Under the pieces are notes generated by a model, which saw only the letters and a list, made by a program, of their open reading frames with translations, ran no database searches and was not told the DNA's origin. Shown in pieces: positions 61,501-64,000 of a stretch of 64,000 bases of DNA (position 1 is its first letter; the number at the start of each line of letters is the position of its first letter). This stretch comes from Polaribacter sp. SA4-12 (GTDB taxonomy: Bacteria > Bacteroidota > Bacteroidia > Flavobacteriales > Flavobacteriaceae). The stretch is taken from positions 1,436,001-1,500,000 of the forward strand of contig NZ_CP019334.1 in NCBI RefSeq assembly GCF_002163675.1, written 5' to 3'. Both the position numbers and the translations under genes were made by a program.

Positions 61501-61698
61501 TTCACCTTTTGCATTGGCTACAGTATAATTTCCATCAAAATCGGTTGTTGTTCCCGTTTGTGTACCAGACACTCTGATAGATACTCCTGGTAATGGTATA
61601 TCTCCATCTTTATCAGTAACAACGCCTTTTACTTGAGCTTTGGCGGATATGCTGAAAAGAGCAAATGTTGTTAGTAAAAAAAGTAATTTACATTTCAT
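58537..61698 (-). CDS. SusC/RagA family TonB-linked outer-membrane protein
   Basis: A signal peptide (LLFLLTTFALFSISAKAQ) is followed by a carboxypeptidase-like beta domain (VKGVVTDKDGDIPLPGVSIRVSG, ~23-100). Then come the plug (LQGQVAGLFIEKNGDPTGTSNNILIRG, PLFVIDGVP) and a long 22-stranded barrel ending LSLGLNINF. At 1053 aa it is of standard size. It imports the SusD-bound oligosaccharide with TonB energy. It lies between the GH32 and susD genes with gaps of 14 and 11 bp, all one operon. No anti-sigma-interacting N-terminal extension is present. Confidence 0.96.
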   Translation of the reverse strand: MKCKLLFLLTTFALFSISAKAQVKGVVTDKDGDIPLPGVSIRVSGTQTGTTTDFDGNYTVANAKGEDTLVFSYLGYKTETIKINGRSVINVVLTAEASQLDEIIITGYSKEKKVDVTGAISVVEMAPIKGVGLSTGSAVQSLQGQVAGLFIEKNGDPTGTSNNILIRGATTLGNNNPLFVIDGVPTLRQEVFASLNPSTIESVQILKDASASSLYGARAGNGVVVVSTKNSSKAGGAEKFKISINSNVSVLSEKKQRYKMLNALQRGEALWQASVNDGADPNGGYGEIYNFDWNGDINNPVLNSVTVKPFVGGDTSVPVGDTDWQDETYQTGYLYNNEISFSGGTDNSFHLINIGHLSNTGILKNTGYERITAKLNSNFNLFDNRLRVGVNSQMSTSDETLASRDVGSAYTTSLAISLAPTIPVYDANGEFAGPLGSGYSDRNNPVLMQQLNSWDNTNRTTFFGNIYGEFDIAKNLTYRTSLGIDYNVVDRRDIERKVNNGFITRATNRLIQGNQKFTSLVFTNTLNYNVELAEKHKIGVLLGAESIKDDQDSSIAQADGFAVETESFFQLDAATGAKTNLGSSTGSRLLSQFAKVNYGFEDKYLASITVRRDGSSRFGADNRYGIFPAATVGWRISNEDFWKENEIVNSLKFRAGYGEVGNQSIGDLARFGLFQSNYGQNQLQATGDTFFFNTFYNVGTAYDLNGNNTGNLPSGFVSIQASNPALKWETTKEFNFGVDFSLLNNKVIGTFDYFTRETSDILTTPPIASVVGEGQQRVLNGATTETNGWELALAYANTFENGLKLTVSTNFGAFKDKITALPDEVISSYPGTLDNSIIGHSQFSIFGYKTDGLFQSQADIDASPTQVGARPGGLKFQDLDGNGSIGVEDRDFIGTTLPDLEYGIRVNLEYKNFDFSVFGSGVAGRIGLDPYIYWNNFVQGRENAGLGVLNAWTPTNTGSNIPAASLVNNDTRTSDYLYRKNSYFKVRNMSFGYSLPEEIVNKFAGMSSLRFYVQGENLFWFTPKDYIGSDPERTNVDNIPVPTTLSLGLNINF

Positions 61699-61712
61699 AA
61701 TTTAAATTTGAT

Positions 61713-63305
61713 TTAGTTAATATTTAATTTATTTACTTCTATATTATCAAGAATTAATTCTTGATTATTAGTTTCTATAGAAAAGGTTGAATAGGGTTGG
61801 TTTGGAAAAAATATTTCTGTCATAACAGTTTCTCCTTCATCAAAAAATAATTCTATAGAGGTTTTATCTATTAATATTGTTCCTGATAAATTTTTATTAG
61901 ATGATGTTCTAGCAGCATAAGAAATTTTACCTGCAAATTTTTCTGAAAAATTTATTTGTCCAGATTTTTTACGATCAATAAAAAAAGAATTCTTAGCATG
62001 ATCATAGCCAAATAAAAGTGAGTCATTTACTTTGTTAGACAGTATAAAAGTGAAGCTTTTATCATCTAAATTGTTTATATTAAACTTTATTTCAGAACTA
62101 GCTAAATCAATAGATTCTGAACCAATAATTTTTGTGTTTCCGTTTACAGAAATATTTTCTTTTTTAAATTTGGTGCCTCTATATTTATTTAAATCTTGTA
62201 CTGGGTTAGAAATTAATCGATAACCATTATCATCTTTTTTAAGTTCTACTTTTCTAGGAATTGTCATTGCACTTCTCCATGTTTCTGTTGGTACTTTTAC
62301 TGCATAATCCCAATTAGACATCCAGCCAATCATTAATTTAGCACCATCTTTTGTTCTTGCGTTAGACCAAGAAACACCCGCATAATTATCTTTACCAAAA
62401 TCTAACCAGTAATTATGATTTTCTTTTAAGCTTTTTTCAAATTCTTTATCAATTTTAAAATTTGTACCATCAAAATCTCCAATAAAATATTGTGTTGCAC
62501 TTCCACCATTTGGACCACCAGTTCCAACACTTACAAATAATACCCATTTAAATTCTTCTGTACCTTTAATTGGTAGTTTAAATAAATCTGGACATTCCCA
62601 AACTCCATCTTTAGAATTTTTATTTTTTTTAAATTCTGAAAGTAAGTTCCAGTTTTTAAAATTTTTAGAATCGTAAAACATAATTTTATCTCCAGCTGCT
62701 AGAGACATAATCCATTTATGTCTATCTTCATCCCAAGTAATTTTTGGGTCTCTAAAATCTTTTATATTTGGATTTTTTATTACTGGATTACCCTCATATT
62801 TAGTATAGGTTTTTCCTTCATCATTACTAAAAGCAATACTTTGTGTTTGCGTTACTTTTCCATCTCCATTATCTAAATGATTTGTATACATAGCTACAAT
62901 AGGTATTGCATTACTAACTTCTCCAAAACCAGAACTGTTACTAATATCGACCACTGCACTTCCTGAAAAAATAGTACCTAATTTATCTGGATAAATGGCT
63001 ATTGGCTGCTCTATCCAAGAAATCATATCTGTACTAATAGCGTGTCCCCAATGCATTGGTCCCCAAACATTGCTATTTGGGTGGTATTGAAAGTATAAAT
63101 GATAGTAACCATTATAATAGAACATTCCATTAGGGTCATTCATCCATGCTTTTTTGGGAGTAAAATGAAAGTTAGGACGATATTTTTCTAACACTAAAGT
63201 ACTGTCTTGCTCTTTTGACAATTTAGATTTCTTGTCAGTTTTGGCTATATCTTTACAGCCAAAACTTAACAAGATCACAATTAATACTAATTCAAATTTT
63301 TTCAT
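61713..63305 (-). CDS. GH32 fructanase (levanase/inulinase-like) lipoprotein
   Basis: The lipid-attachment Cys17 in LSFGCKDI anchors a 530-aa enzyme. The five-bladed propeller shows the nucleophile Asp57 in WMNDPNG, the transition-state stabiliser Asp186 in FRDPKI and the acid/base Glu237 in WECPDLF. A C-terminal beta-sandwich follows from ~375. GH32 enzymes of this plan release fructose from levan, inulin or sucrose. It probably acts at the cell surface or in the periplasm next to SusC/SusD. The transporter gene lies 2 bp upstream on the same strand. Confidence 0.94.
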   Translation of the reverse strand: MKKFELVLIVILLSFGCKDIAKTDKKSKLSKEQDSTLVLEKYRPNFHFTPKKAWMNDPNGMFYYNGYYHLYFQYHPNSNVWGPMHWGHAISTDMISWIEQPIAIYPDKLGTIFSGSAVVDISNSSGFGEVSNAIPIVAMYTNHLDNGDGKVTQTQSIAFSNDEGKTYTKYEGNPVIKNPNIKDFRDPKITWDEDRHKWIMSLAAGDKIMFYDSKNFKNWNLLSEFKKNKNSKDGVWECPDLFKLPIKGTEEFKWVLFVSVGTGGPNGGSATQYFIGDFDGTNFKIDKEFEKSLKENHNYWLDFGKDNYAGVSWSNARTKDGAKLMIGWMSNWDYAVKVPTETWRSAMTIPRKVELKKDDNGYRLISNPVQDLNKYRGTKFKKENISVNGNTKIIGSESIDLASSEIKFNINNLDDKSFTFILSNKVNDSLLFGYDHAKNSFFIDRKKSGQINFSEKFAGKISYAARTSSNKNLSGTILIDKTSIELFFDEGETVMTEIFFPNQPYSTFSIETNNQELILDNIEVNKLNIN

Positions 63306-63307
63306 AT

Positions 63308-64000
63308 TTATTTAATACTTTTTTTTATTAATTTTTCACTTAATTCTTCAAGAGAAATACCTTTAGTTTCTGGCATCATAAAAACTACAAATAACAATTG
63401 TAACATCATCATTACTGCAAAAAATAGGAAGACAAAACCAGCTCCTATAGTAGCGAATAACGAGGGGATTAAAGCTGGTATTAATGCCGCTAAAAACCAA
63501 TGTGTTGAACTCCCAAAAGATTGCCCTGATGCTCTTAAGTGATTTGGGAAAATTTCTGAGATAAATACCCAAATTACAGCACCTTGCCCAATAGCATGAG
63601 CTCCAATAAACATAAATAAGAAAATTGGTACAGCCATCCCTGACCATCCAAAAAAGAAGGCACAAGCAACAAGACTTAAAGAAATTATATAACCTATAGA
63701 ACCAAAATACATTAAAGTTTTTCTACCTAATTTGTCTATTAAAAAGACCCCTAAAAGTGTAAATACTAAATTAGTTACTCCAATACCAATACTACTCAAA
63801 AGAGCAGTATTTTCTCCTAAACCTGCTTCTTCAAAAATTCTAGGAGCATAGTATAACAGCGCATTAATACCAGATAATTGGTTAAACATTGCTATTAGAA
63901 AAGCTAGAGTTAACGGAATTCTATATTTTTTTAAGAAAATGTTTTCATGTTTTAAAGCTTCCTCATCATTATTAGATAAATCTAAAATTAAAGCATCAAT
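63308..64000 (-). CDS. MFS sugar porter, C-terminal part
   Basis: The frame is open to the right edge of the window and continues upstream of an internal ATG at 63889 as KYRIPLTLAFLIAMFNQLSGINALLYYAPRIFEEAG, the hallmark of sugar porters such as XylE/GalP, so the gene is cut at its 5' end. The visible part holds helices 7-12, with DKLGRKTLMYFGS and the closing PETKGISLEELSEKL. It lies 2 bp before the GH32 gene and should carry fructose or a short fructoside across the inner membrane. Confidence 0.93.
   Translation of the reverse strand: MDALILDLSNNDEEALKHENIFLKKYRIPLTLAFLIAMFNQLSGINALLYYAPRIFEEAGLGENTALLSSIGIGVTNLVFTLLGVFLIDKLGRKTLMYFGSIGYIISLSLVACAFFFGWSGMAVPIFLFMFIGAHAIGQGAVIWVFISEIFPNHLRASGQSFGSSTHWFLAALIPALIPSLFATIGAGFVFLFFAVMMMLQLLFVVFMMPETKGISLEELSEKLIKKSIK

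Overview
The window is about 64 kb of AT-rich DNA from a member of the Bacteroidetes, almost certainly a marine Flavobacteriaceae. A Polaribacter- or Tenacibaculum-like organism would fit, but the genus is not proven. Evidence: gldF/gldG gliding genes, DUF4270 and SusC/SusD proteins, flavobacterial-type intergenic repeats, and promoters of the Bacteroidetes form (TAnnTTTG at -7, sometimes with TTG at -33). No rRNA, tRNA, CRISPR array or intact insertion sequence was seen.

Layout. 0-12 kb is housekeeping: a partial TerC membrane protein, fabV, purC, phoH, a SAM hydroxide adenosyltransferase, gldFG, an aquaporin and a DUF2911 lipoprotein. 12-19.6 kb, between the DUF2911 gene and hutH, is a patchwork of accessory genes. 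Here gene ends are duplicated: a 45-bp terminator occurs twice around a PLP-enzyme gene, and the 3' end of hutH occurs three times in direct orientation. 19.6-31 kb is mostly core: hutH, a TlpA-like lipoprotein, accA, an EamA transporter, an LptF/G permease, tgt, rluF, an outer-membrane barrel and a DUF4270 lipoprotein. 31-36 kb holds a kelch lipoprotein, a LytS/LytTR two-component pair, an AlkB-like dioxygenase, a nucleotidyltransferase and two small lipoproteins.

36-55.4 kb is the most interesting part, a stress-type island. It encodes a CheB-CheR-PAS hybrid, a PAS histidine kinase, a BON-domain protein, an HtrA-like protease, an alpha/beta hydrolase with a phosphoribosyltransferase, a PCMT/erythromycin-esterase fusion, a GH130/GT4 pair, a P-type ATPase and Hsp20. 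Nine copies of a TGA-N6-TCA dyad lie in this island. Each is followed, after exactly 23 nt, by a recognisable -7 element pointing at a gene. This is the geometry of class II activation by a CRP/FNR-type regulator. Three of the nine dyads sit in three tandem copies of a ~488-bp unit (42538-43999). That unit has no conserved ORF but has several hairpins, some with GNRA loops and with base-pair-preserving changes between copies, plus two terminator hairpins. I read it as a triplicated, co-regulated structured non-coding RNA; I do not recognise its family. The island's right edge carries a decayed tyrosine recombinase (55364-55788), suggesting past mobility.

55.8-64 kb is a fructan/sucrose utilisation locus read on the minus strand: an MFS sugar transporter (cut by the window end), a GH32 fructanase lipoprotein, SusC, SusD and a PfkB fructokinase. 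SusC/SusD would import fructo-oligosaccharides released by the GH32 enzyme, the MFS carrier would move fructose inward, and the kinase would phosphorylate it.
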